Part shown: positions 1-8,466 of the stretch, piece after piece
How the letters are laid out: each line of letters opens with the position of its first letter
Position numbering within the stretch: position 1 is the stretch's first letter
Assembly: GCA_034002405.1 (NCBI GenBank)
Contig: JAVFAS010000057.1
Coordinates: forward strand, 1-22,504
Direction of reading: 5' to 3'
DNA length: 22,504 bases
Origin: SZUA-365 sp034002405
GTDB lineage: Bacteria; Bacteroidota; Ignavibacteria; SZUA-365
The notes under the pieces: generated by a model
Database searches by the model: none
What the model was told of the DNA's origin: nothing
Seen by the model: only the letters and a program-made list of their open reading frames with translations
Program-made: the position numbers and the translations under genes

Positions 1-1
1 T

Positions 2-3000
2 GTCGGCGCCGAGGTGCGCTCCGACGGCAAGGTCTTCCACAGCGTGGTTTCCGTGCCCGTCGACCGCCCCACGCGCCGCCGGGATGAGTCCCCCGCCGGC
101 ATTCCCTGGACCTGGGAGCCCGTGGCTGGCTATCTCAACAGCAGCCAGCAGGGTGTCGCGCTCTATACCGACAGCAAGACCTGGCCGTCGTTCTGGCCCG
201 ACAAGCTCAACGACGGGTCGGATCCCGGCTGGCGTGGCTCATGGAACGGCTTCTTCGGCAAGACCTCGAGCAGCGATGAAGAGACGTTTTTCGTCATGGA
301 CGACAACAACGACGAGCGATACAATTTCGCGAGCAACAACACGCTCGGCGTCGCCTTCAAACCCGATGCGGGCAATCCCGCGCGCAACGGACTCGGCCTC
401 GAGATGCGTGTGCGCGCCTTGCAATGGGCGCAGTTTCTCGCGCAGGACAACATCTTCTGGCTGTATGAAATCAAGAACACCGGCACCACCGATTACAGCC
501 GTGCGGTGTTTGGCATGCTCGTGGGGACGTATATCGGCGTCACCGGCAATGACGGCTCCCCGCAGGAATACGACGATGACTTTTCCTTCTTCGATGTGTC
601 GAAGGACCTGACATACACGGGCGATTATCCGGACAACAACAGCCGTAATCCGAGTTGGGTCGGTCCGGTCGGTCTCGTTGGATACGCCTTTCTTGAGAGT
701 CCGGGCAATCCGTACGATGGCATCGACAACGACAACGATGCCGGCTTCGGCGCCTCCGCCCCGTTCTTCGCACCCGAGAGTTTCGATTCGACACTGGTGA
801 CCGCCGGCATGACGCTCGTTGTCATCGACGACAATTACCAGCGCAGCACCGTGGAGATCGGAACCTCGACCACGATCATCTCCACGCGCGGGCTCGATCT
901 GGAAGTCACGCCCGGAGTGACCGTGCTCAGCGAGGGCAACATCGTCGTGGATGCGCAGGGGAACAGCATCGTCAACCCGAACGCGTACGATGGCGTGGAC
1001 AACGATCTCGATGGCGTCATCGACGAAAACTACTTCCTGCATTACCGCCAGCTCAAGCGCGACACGCAGGGCAACACGCTCATCGACGTGCTCCGTCCGG
1101 TCCGTCATGTGAACTACCGCACCGGCAGTGGCGGCACCGACCCGATGCTCGACGAGCGCCGCGACGATCGCATCGACAACGATGGCGACTGGCAGGTCGA
1201 TTTCGATGACGTCGGGCGCGATGGTGTCGCCGGCACGGACGATCTCGGCGAGGGTGACGGCACGCCCACCAGCGGCTACGACTTCAACGGCTTCGATACC
1301 GGCCTTCCCGGCGAGCCCAACATCGACAAAACCGATGTCGATGAAAGCGATCAGATCGGACTGACATCCTTCCAATATTTCACTCCCGCCAGCGACATCA
1401 CGCTCGCCGATGACGAGGAACTGTGGAAGCGCATGGCCCCCGGCTTCTTCGACGTGCCGAAGTCCATCATCAACAACCGTCCCCAGCGCGGCGAGGACGG
1501 CGACTTCATCTACGGGTCGGGGTATTTCCCGCTGCGCGCGGGCAGTATCGAACGCTTTTCGCTCGCGCTGGTGTATGGCGGCGGACAGGGCGGATTCGAA
1601 TCCGACCTGCAGGATCTGCTCAAGCATCGCGAAACCGTGCAGAAGATCTACAACAGCAACTACCGCTTCCCTGTCGCACCGGACAAGCCCACGCTGACGG
1701 CGGTGCCGGGTGACGGCGAAGTGACGCTGTACTGGGACCGCAAGGCGGAACGCTCCTTCGATCCAGTGCTCAAGGAGTTCGACTTCGAGGGATATAAAAT
1801 CTACAAGGCCACGGATCCCAATTTCATCGATGCGGCGAAGGTGACCGATGCCGACGGCATCGTGGTCGGTTTCAAACCCATCGCGCAGTTCGATCTGAAA
1901 AACAACATCCGCGGGTATTTCCGTCCGAGTCCCGACCTGTTCGAAACCGTCTCCGGCCGTGCCTTCAACCTCGGCGAAAACACCGGGCTCGAACATTCGT
2001 TCGTCGACCACGACGTAGAAAACGGACGGACCTACTACTACGCCGTGGTTGCGTACGATCGCGGCAACGAAGTGACCGATATTTTCCCGGCGGAGAACTC
2101 GAAGCTGATCCGGCTCAGTGCCACCGGAGCGCCGGACCTCGACATCAACACCGCCGTGGTCGTGCCCAATGCACCCGTGGCTGGCTTTGTCGCCCCGCTC
2201 AACGGCGTGCGCATCACCTCCGGCAGCAGCGTCGCGACAGGCCAGCTCGGCTACGAGGTCATCGACCCGATGCGTCTCGAAGCGAACACCTATGAAGTGA
2301 CCTTCGAGGACGTACATTCCGACGGCATCGACAACGACGGGGACAACATCATCGATCAGGAGGATTTTCAGGAGCTGGCGCCGATCACGACGACCTATAC
2401 CGTCCTGAACAAGACCCAACAGTCCTTTGCCTTCGTCGCCGAGGACACCCTTCCGGTCAAGCTCCCTCACGCGCATATCAATGTCACGGATGTGCTCGTG
2501 AAGAACGCGTCCGGCCCCGTCGACGCCTCGCGGTATATCATCGACGCACGCCGGGGAGACATCCGTGCATCCGCTCCCGGCAGTCTGGGCGGGGAATATG
2601 AAATCCTGTATACCTACTATCCCGTGTTCAAAAGTCCCTACATCCAGAACAGTCCGTACGTCGGAGAAGCGCTCGACTCCGACATTTTCGACGGACTGCA
2701 GCTGAACTTCCGCAACGACTGGCAGATCCGCCTTGTCGATTCCACGTCCGGTTTCAATTCCGGGGCGAAGAGCATGATCTTCACCTTCGCGACGACAGAC
2801 ATCCTGCTCGGTCCGGGGGACACGCTGCGCGGGGCGCGGTATCCATCGGATTACGAGGTCCGTTTCTCTTCTGCCATCATCGACACCTCCGCGCCTCTGT
2901 TTGGATCACCGGCGCTGCCGGTGAATTTCACCGTGTTCAATGTCACCGAAAACCAGAACATCCCGTTCATCTTCGTGGACACCGACGGAAACGGAACGCT

Positions 3001-3547
3001 ATCGAAAACCGACCAGTTGGCCTTCTTCGATCGCAAACGCAGCGGAGAACCATTCTTCACCTGGATCATGGCATTCGAGAACCGTCCCTCCGTGCCGGCG
3101 GACACCGTGTATTCCTTCACCGACGGCGAGAACATCGTGCTCAACACGACCAAGCCCTTCCGCAACGGCGATGTGTATTCCTTCGTCCCCAGTCTTCCCG
3201 AAGTCGACGATGCGAGCGCCCGCGACGAACTCGCGCGCGTCCGCGTCGTCCCCAACCCCTACGTCTCCGCGACCACGCATGAATCCCCGCTGCCGCCGGG
3301 TATCACGACGGGCCGCGGCGAGCGCAAGATCGATTTCATCCATGTGCCCGCGCAGTCGAAGATCAGCATCTTCACATCGCGCGGCGAGCATGTGATCACG
3401 CTGCGCCACGAGAGCGCCATCAATGACGGCACCGTGACGTGGAATCTGAAGACCAAGGAAAATCTCGACATCGCGTACGGCGTGTACTTCTACGTGCTCG
3501 AATCACCGGCGGGCGAGAAATCCGGCAAGATCGCCATCATCAAATAG
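2..3547 (+). CDS. Large secreted T9SS-cargo-like protein, 5' end outside window
   Basis: The reading frame is open from the first bases, so the true start and any signal peptide lie upstream; about 1180 residues are visible. I do not recognise a specific function. Numbering from the GTG at 14, Asp-rich DGIDNDxD-type loops lie near residues 235, 326, 384 and 770; they resemble Ca-binding loops of thrombospondin type 3 or dockerin kind. An EF-hand-like loop (DTDGNGTLSKTD) lies near 989. Residues about 555-680 look like a fibronectin type III module ending in YYYAVVAYDRG. The C-terminus (about 1077-1177) starts RVVPNPYV and ends GEKSGKIAIIK, the pattern of a T9SS type A sorting domain or FlgD-Ig-like fold. 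This suggests export across the outer membrane and surface attachment or release. A PorV-family gene follows after 17 bases, probably in the same operon. Confidence 0.85.
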   Translation, partial: VGAEVRSDGKVFHSVVSVPVDRPTRRRDESPAGIPWTWEPVAGYLNSSQQGVALYTDSKTWPSFWPDKLNDGSDPGWRGSWNGFFGKTSSSDEETFFVMDDNNDERYNFASNNTLGVAFKPDAGNPARNGLGLEMRVRALQWAQFLAQDNIFWLYEIKNTGTTDYSRAVFGMLVGTYIGVTGNDGSPQEYDDDFSFFDVSKDLTYTGDYPDNNSRNPSWVGPVGLVGYAFLESPGNPYDGIDNDNDAGFGASAPFFAPESFDSTLVTAGMTLVVIDDNYQRSTVEIGTSTTIISTRGLDLEVTPGVTVLSEGNIVVDAQGNSIVNPNAYDGVDNDLDGVIDENYFLHYRQLKRDTQGNTLIDVLRPVRHVNYRTGSGGTDPMLDERRDDRIDNDGDWQVDFDDVGRDGVAGTDDLGEGDGTPTSGYDFNGFDTGLPGEPNIDKTDVDESDQIGLTSFQYFTPASDITLADDEELWKRMAPGFFDVPKSIINNRPQRGEDGDFIYGSGYFPLRAGSIERFSLALVYGGGQGGFESDLQDLLKHRETVQKIYNSNYRFPVAPDKPTLTAVPGDGEVTLYWDRKAERSFDPVLKEFDFEGYKIYKATDPNFIDAAKVTDADGIVVGFKPIAQFDLKNNIRGYFRPSPDLFETVSGRAFNLGENTGLEHSFVDHDVENGRTYYYAVVAYDRGNEVTDIFPAENSKLIRLSATGAPDLDINTAVVVPNAPVAGFVAPLNGVRITSGSSVATGQLGYEVIDPMRLEANTYEVTFEDVHSDGIDNDGDNIIDQEDFQELAPITTTYTVLNKTQQSFAFVAEDTLPVKLPHAHINVTDVLVKNASGPVDASRYIIDARRGDIRASAPGSLGGEYEILYTYYPVFKSPYIQNSPYVGEALDSDIFDGLQLNFRNDWQIRLVDSTSGFNSGAKSMIFTFATTDILLGPGDTLRGARYPSDYEVRFSSAIIDTSAPLFGSPALPVNFTVFNVTENQNIPFIFVDTDGNGTLSKTDQLAFFDRKRSGEPFFTWIMAFENRPSVPADTVYSFTDGENIVLNTTKPFRNGDVYSFVPSLPEVDDASARDELARVRVVPNPYVSATTHESPLPPGITTGRGERKIDFIHVPAQSKISIFTSRGEHVITLRHESAINDGTVTWNLKTKENLDIAYGVYFYVLESPAGEKSGKIAIIK

Positions 3548-3564
3548 CCAGACACGGAGTGATC

Positions 3565-4599
3565 ATGAATATTCTGCTACGATCCGTTCTGTCTACCACC
3601 CTGCTCTGCCTGCTCTGGTTTGCGTTCCTCCCGACAGGTGCACGGGCGCAGAGCAAAGTCGGCACCACCGCGGCGCAGTTCCTCGGCATCGGTGTCGGTC
3701 CCCGTGCCATGGCGATGGGCGGTGCCTTCGTCGCCCTCGGCGATGACGCCAGCGCGATGTACTGGAATCCCGGTGCGCTCGCGCGCGTCGGACACGGTCA
3801 GGTCATGGCCTCGCATACGTCGTGGCTGGTGGAAACCGATTTCAACTGGATCGGCGTGACGCTCGCCCTCGATCCCGCCAACGCCATCGGCATCAGTCTG
3901 ACACAGCTCGATTATGGCGAGGACGAGGTCAACACCGTGACCATGCCCGAGGGCACGGGAGAGCGGTGGACGGCGCAGGACCTCGCCTTCACGCTGACGT
4001 ATGCACGGAACCTGACCGATCGATTTTCCATCGGTGGCAGCTTCAAGTACATCACCCAGCAGATCTGGAATGAAAGCGCCTCCACGTTTGCCTTCGATCT
4101 CGGACTTGTGTTCCGCACCCCGTTCGACGGCCTGCGCCTCGGCGCCGTGCTGTCGAATTTCGGCGGCAACATGCAGCTCGACGGAAAGGATCTCACCCGG
4201 CGCATCGATCTCGATCCGGAGCACACGGGCAACAACGAAACCATCGTCGCGAATCTCAAAACCGATTCGTGGGAGCTGCCGCTGTTTTTCCGCGCCGGTG
4301 TATCGTATGACCTGCAGCGCAGCGACATGTTTACCGCGATCCTCTCCGCGGACGCCGTGCGTCCCAACGACAACGACCAGTATTACAATCTCGGTCTCGA
4401 GGTCGGCTTCCGGAACATCCTCTTCGTCCGCGCCGGGTGGAAAGCCCTCGCCCTCGACGAAACCGAGGAGGGACTGACCGCGGGTTTCGGATTGTATTAT
4501 CCGCTGTTTGGCACGACCGCGGCGGCACTGGATTATACCTATCAAGACTTCGGCATTTTCAAGAGTGTGCAAACAATCAGTCTCGCGATCGATTTCTGA
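3565..4599 (+). CDS. PorV/PorQ (UPF0164) family outer-membrane protein
   Basis: The protein has 344 residues. It starts at the ATG preceded by GGAG (3556-3559) at 5-base spacing; an in-frame upstream extension into the previous gene is rejected because it would bury the signal peptide. The N-terminus is a clear Sec signal (hydrophobic LLCLLWFAFL, then ARAQ). After it comes the family signature: GIGVGPRAMAMGGAFVALGD followed by DASAMYWNPGALA. The rest alternates beta strands and ends in the aromatic SLAIDF, as expected for an outer-membrane barrel. Characterised PorV proteins work in T9SS: they bind cargo sorting domains and deliver them to the attachment complex. Lying between two sorting-domain genes supports a link to their secretion. 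Many paralogs of this family exist, so it may not be the main PorV of the cell. Confidence 0.88.
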   Translation: MNILLRSVLSTTLLCLLWFAFLPTGARAQSKVGTTAAQFLGIGVGPRAMAMGGAFVALGDDASAMYWNPGALARVGHGQVMASHTSWLVETDFNWIGVTLALDPANAIGISLTQLDYGEDEVNTVTMPEGTGERWTAQDLAFTLTYARNLTDRFSIGGSFKYITQQIWNESASTFAFDLGLVFRTPFDGLRLGAVLSNFGGNMQLDGKDLTRRIDLDPEHTGNNETIVANLKTDSWELPLFFRAGVSYDLQRSDMFTAILSADAVRPNDNDQYYNLGLEVGFRNILFVRAGWKALALDETEEGLTAGFGLYYPLFGTTAAALDYTYQDFGIFKSVQTISLAIDF

Positions 4600-4644
4600 G
4601 TTGCTGTCGCGTCACTCACTCACCAACATTTTCGGAGGTACATT

Positions 4645-7600
4645 ATGAGAAAAGGCACCGTGCTTCTCGCCTTGTTCCTGATGCTCCTGACCGGCGGATT
4701 CGCGTTCGCGCAGACCGTCAACGTCACGATCATCGCGAACACGGCGACCGTGCCCGACACGCTGTGGCCGGACAGGGCCGTCGTGCAGATCCGCGGCGAC
4801 ACCGCGCCGCTGACCTGGGACGGCAGTACCGGCGTGACCATGACCAATATCGGCGGCGACTACTGGAGCGCCACCGTGGCCTTTCCCGCCAACACGACGA
4901 TCAACTACAAGTTCTACACCAATGCGGTGGATGCCGCCGGTGACAATGAGAACAAAGGCTGGGAAAACGACATCGATCCGGGTGGCAACCGTGTGCTCGT
5001 CACCGAAAGTTCGGATATCGTCGTCCCGGTACAGTTCGTCAACGGCACCCCCGACCGCCAGGAGCAGTTCTGGCGTCCGTATCCCCCGCAGACCGACAGC
5101 ATGGCGGTGTGGGTACGCGTGAACATGCAGGGCTGGGAAGGCTTCAATCCCGCCGCGCAGAAAATCGGCGTGCGGGGCGCGGCTCACCCTGATTACCTCG
5201 GCAATCTCAGTTGGGCGCATACGTTGTTCCTCAACCAGGAACAGCCACATGGCAACGGCGGCAGCCGTCAGTACGACGCCGCGAATTTCTATTCGGGACT
5301 CGTGCTGATCCCGAAGGCCGACGTCACCGAAGGCCAGGCGATCGAGTATAAATTCGTTATCACGAATTCCGACGATCCCGACGCCGATCCGGCCACGTGG
5401 GAGAGCCGCAACAATCGCAGCTTCCTCATCGATGCCAATAAATCCGACGTCACCATGCAGTGGGCGTGGTTCGACGATGTCGCCCCCGTTCCCTTCAAGG
5501 GCAGCGACACGGTGACGGTCAACTATACGGTCGACATGAGCCGCGCCATCCAGGAGCGTGGATTCCGCACCGGTGACACGCTCCTCGTGCAAACAGGCTG
5601 GAGCGGCACGGCGCGCGATCTCAACGCCGCCAGTCCGACCCGCACGGTCCTCACCAAGCAGGGCTTCACGAATACCTATGTCGGATCCGAAACGCTTGTG
5701 CTCCGCAAGGGTACGCGTGTGTATTACCAGTACTATGTGCAGAAGGACGGACAGGACATTCGCGAGACCTACTACAACTTCGAGTCCGACCCGGCCGATC
5801 CACTGGCCGAACGCCGCTTCTTCGTTCCCGAAAACGACGTCAACGATCTCAATGATATCGAAGACAGTCAGGTCAGCCAGAACCGCATGCCGCGTTTCCG
5901 CAACACCAGCGTCCTCGCGCGCGCGGTGAATGTGAAGTGGGAACTCGACGCGCGTCCGGCGATCTACCAGGTGCTCGCGGGCGACACGCTCACGGACATT
6001 CAGGGCGTCGAGAGTGTCACCGACCCGGCCGCGATTCTCGCCAACGGCGTATGGATGAATGGTCCGGCCACCGGAGGGTGGACGACCTGGGGTTTGCAGC
6101 TGCGCGAGGACTTGCCGAAGAAAATGTATGACGACGGAACCAACGGCGACGCCGTGGCCGGTGACAGCATTTTCACCGCGACCATCGCCTATGCTCCCGA
6201 CAGCACCGGGTCGAAGAAGTTCGTCGGCCAGGAATTCAAGTTCGGTATCAATGGCGGCGACAATGAAGGTGGGTTCGGAAACAACCACATTGCCAACATT
6301 GACGACTCGCAGGACGAGGTGACCATCCGCACGCAATGGGGATCGATCGATCCGAAATTCTATGACGCATGGGATTTCGACTTGCAGCAGCCCAAGCCGC
6401 AGGTCATGAAGGTCACCTTCCTCGTCAACACCGCGACGGTTCCCGACACGTTGTGGCCGGGCAAGGCCGTCGTGCAGATCCGCGGCGACACGCCGCCCCT
6501 CACCTGGGACGGCAGCACCGGTGTGAATCTGACCAACATCGGCGGTGATTACTGGACCGCCACGGTGGAATTCCCCGCCAACATCACGGTCAACTACAAG
6601 TTCTACACCAACGCAGTCGACGCCGCCGGTGACAACGAGAACAAGGGCTGGGAAAACGACATCGATCCGGGTGGCAATCGCGTGCTGCAGACCACGGCCG
6701 GGACCGCCATCCTGCCGGTGCAGTTTGTCAATGGATCGCCCGACCGCCAGGAGCAGTTCTGGCGTCCGTATCCCCCGCAGCAGGACAGCATGGCCGTCTG
6801 GGTCCGCGTCAACATGCAGGGCTGGGAGGGCTTCAATCCCGCGACCGACAAAGTCGGTGTGCGCGGCGCGGCCCATCCCGATTATCTCGGCAACCTCAGC
6901 TGGGCACATACGCTCTTCCTCAATCAAGAACAGCCGCACGGCAATGGTGGAAGCCGGCAGTACGACGCCGCGAATTTCTATTCGGGACTCGTGCTGATCC
7001 CAAAAGCCGAGGTCACCGAAGGACAGGCCATCGAATATAAATTCGTCATCGCCGGATCCGATGATCCCGACGCCGACCCGAAGACCTGGGAAAGCCGCAA
7101 CAACCGCAGCTTCCTTATCGACGCGGACAAATCCGATGTCACGATGCAATGGGTGTGGTTCGACGACGTCGCGCCGGTCCCCTTCAAGGGCAGCGACACG
7201 GTGACGGTCAACTACACGGTTGACATGAGCCGGGCCATCCAGGAACGCGGATTCCGCACGGGAGATACGTTACTCGTGCAGACCGGCTGGAGCGGCACGG
7301 CACGCGATCTCAATGCCGTCAGTCCGACGCGCACGATTCTCACCAAGCAAGGCTTCACCAACACGTATGTCGGATCCGAAACGCTTGTGCTGAGAAAGGG
7401 TTCGAAGGTGTACTACCAGTACTACGTCCAGAAGGACGGGCAGGACATCCGCGAGACCTATTACAACTTCGAGTCCGATCCGGCCGATCCGCTGGCGGAA
7501 CGCCGTTTCTTCATCCCTGAAAATGATGTCAACGATCTCAATGATGTCGAGGACAGTCAGGTCAGCCAGAACCGCATGCCGCGCTTCCGTAACACCAGCG

Positions 7601-8376
7601 TGCTCGCGCGTGCGGTCACGGTGAACTGGGAACTCGATCTCCGTCCGGCGTACTACCAGGTGCTGAAGGGTTCGACCCTCACGGATATCCAGGGTGTCGA
7701 GCATGTCACCACCACTGATTTCATCACCGACAATGGTGTGTGGATGAATGGTCCGGCCACCGGTGGATGGACGACGTGGGGACTCCAGCTTCGCGAGGAC
7801 CTGCCGAAGAAGATGCATGACGACGGCACAAACGGTGACGCCGTGGCCGGCGACACCATCTACACGGCGGTCTTCCTGTATGCCCCCGATAGCACCGGAT
7901 CGAAGCGCTTCGTCGGCCAGGAATTCAAGTTCGGCATCAACGGTGGCGACAATGAAGGCGGCTTCGGCAACAACCATATCGCCAACATCGACGATTCGCA
8001 GGATGCCGTCACGATCCGTGCCCAATGGGGTTCGATCGATCCGAAGTTCTACAACGCCTGGAATTACGATACCGGCATGCCGACTTCCGTTGCGCGTCTG
8101 GCTGTCGTGCCGACCGGGTACGAACTCGGACAGAACTTCCCGAATCCGTTCAATCCGACCACGACGATCACGTACATGATCACGAAGCCGGAATTCGTGA
8201 CCATCACGCTCCATGACATGCTGGGCAACAACGTCGCCACGCTCGTCAGTGCTTCGCAGGATCCCGGCACCTACCAGGTGACCTTGGATGCCGCCAACCT
8301 CGACAGCGGGACGTACTTCTACCGCATGAACGCGGGTGCATTCACCCAAACCCGCAAGATGAACCTGCTCAAGTAA
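4645..8376 (+). CDS. Secreted tandem-duplicated protein with T9SS type A sorting domain
   Basis: The protein has 1243 residues. The start has an excellent ribosome site, GGAGGT at 4634-4639, 5 bases before ATG. Residues 1-23 are a signal peptide ending AFAQ. Residues 26-579 and 589-1142 are two copies of one 554-residue unit. Each unit appears to hold several beta-sandwich modules: one with DYWSATV...NYKFYTNA, faintly like starch-binding CBM20/48 modules; one with NYTVDMSRAIQERGF; and a final one with the Asp-rich loop DDGTNGDAVAGD. Carbohydrate binding is only a suggestion. Residues about 1156-1243 are a textbook T9SS type A sorting domain (LGQNFPNPFNPTTTITY ... SGTYFYRMNAG ... KMNLLK). The gene lies 45 bases after the PorV-family gene and is followed by a strong terminator, so it is probably the last gene of the operon. 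The function is unknown; a surface or extracellular location is well supported. Confidence 0.9.
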   Translation: MRKGTVLLALFLMLLTGGFAFAQTVNVTIIANTATVPDTLWPDRAVVQIRGDTAPLTWDGSTGVTMTNIGGDYWSATVAFPANTTINYKFYTNAVDAAGDNENKGWENDIDPGGNRVLVTESSDIVVPVQFVNGTPDRQEQFWRPYPPQTDSMAVWVRVNMQGWEGFNPAAQKIGVRGAAHPDYLGNLSWAHTLFLNQEQPHGNGGSRQYDAANFYSGLVLIPKADVTEGQAIEYKFVITNSDDPDADPATWESRNNRSFLIDANKSDVTMQWAWFDDVAPVPFKGSDTVTVNYTVDMSRAIQERGFRTGDTLLVQTGWSGTARDLNAASPTRTVLTKQGFTNTYVGSETLVLRKGTRVYYQYYVQKDGQDIRETYYNFESDPADPLAERRFFVPENDVNDLNDIEDSQVSQNRMPRFRNTSVLARAVNVKWELDARPAIYQVLAGDTLTDIQGVESVTDPAAILANGVWMNGPATGGWTTWGLQLREDLPKKMYDDGTNGDAVAGDSIFTATIAYAPDSTGSKKFVGQEFKFGINGGDNEGGFGNNHIANIDDSQDEVTIRTQWGSIDPKFYDAWDFDLQQPKPQVMKVTFLVNTATVPDTLWPGKAVVQIRGDTPPLTWDGSTGVNLTNIGGDYWTATVEFPANITVNYKFYTNAVDAAGDNENKGWENDIDPGGNRVLQTTAGTAILPVQFVNGSPDRQEQFWRPYPPQQDSMAVWVRVNMQGWEGFNPATDKVGVRGAAHPDYLGNLSWAHTLFLNQEQPHGNGGSRQYDAANFYSGLVLIPKAEVTEGQAIEYKFVIAGSDDPDADPKTWESRNNRSFLIDADKSDVTMQWVWFDDVAPVPFKGSDTVTVNYTVDMSRAIQERGFRTGDTLLVQTGWSGTARDLNAVSPTRTILTKQGFTNTYVGSETLVLRKGSKVYYQYYVQKDGQDIRETYYNFESDPADPLAERRFFIPENDVNDLNDVEDSQVSQNRMPRFRNTSVLARAVTVNWELDLRPAYYQVLKGSTLTDIQGVEHVTTTDFITDNGVWMNGPATGGWTTWGLQLREDLPKKMHDDGTNGDAVAGDTIYTAVFLYAPDSTGSKRFVGQEFKFGINGGDNEGGFGNNHIANIDDSQDAVTIRAQWGSIDPKFYNAWNYDTGMPTSVARLAVVPTGYELGQNFPNPFNPTTTITYMITKPEFVTITLHDMLGNNVATLVSASQDPGTYQVTLDAANLDSGTYFYRMNAGAFTQTRKMNLLK
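4720..6381 (+). repeat. Intragenic tandem repeat, unit 1
   Basis: This is the first copy of a 1662-bp coding repeat whose second copy begins exactly 1689 bases later. The offset is the same at every point I checked (for example TTCTACACC at 4912 and 6601; AACTAYACG at 5521 and 7210; TTCGGYATC at 6241 and 7930), so there is no net indel. Most residues are identical between copies, while many third codon positions differ. Confidence 0.95.
6409..8070 (+). repeat. Intragenic tandem repeat, unit 2
   Basis: This is the second copy of the 1662-bp coding repeat, separated from unit 1 by a 27-bp linker that encodes LQQPKPQVM. It is followed directly by the linker to the sorting domain. The least conserved stretch between copies is around the segment ending in NGVWMNGPATGG (unit 1 about 5940-6050, unit 2 about 7630-7740). 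Confidence 0.95.
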
Positions 8377-8397
8377 TCGCATCCGCGATGAAAACAG

Positions 8398-8434
8398 AAA
8401 CCCGTCCCGCCTCATCGCGGGACGGGTTTTCTTT
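8398..8434 (+). terminator. Rho-independent terminator, probably bidirectional
   Basis: A perfect 13-bp stem (8398-8410 with 8417-8429) and a 6-base loop CTCATC are followed by a T-rich run on the plus strand (TTTTCTTTT). On the minus strand the same hairpin is followed by TTTCTGTTTT. It lies 21 bases after the plus-strand operon stop and 33 bases past the convergent minus-strand gene, so it can serve both. Confidence 0.93.
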
Positions 8435-8466
8435 TCCTTCAAACCCGGCCTTGGTGTTTCGCCGTG

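Noticed and set aside
239..2476. Long minus-strand open frame opposite the first secreted protein
   Set aside because: It has repetitive Val/Arg/His/Asp composition, no domain or signal, and fully overlaps a plus-strand gene with clear motifs; GC-rich codon use creates such antisense frames.
3439..3564. Upstream extension of the PorV-family gene
   Set aside because: It lies inside the previous coding region in another frame and would place 42 residues before a clear signal peptide; the ATG at 3565 has its own ribosome site.
4612..7149. Long minus-strand frame opposite the duplicated protein
   Set aside because: It mirrors the tandem repeat on the other strand, shows no recognisable fold, and starts within convincing coding sequence.
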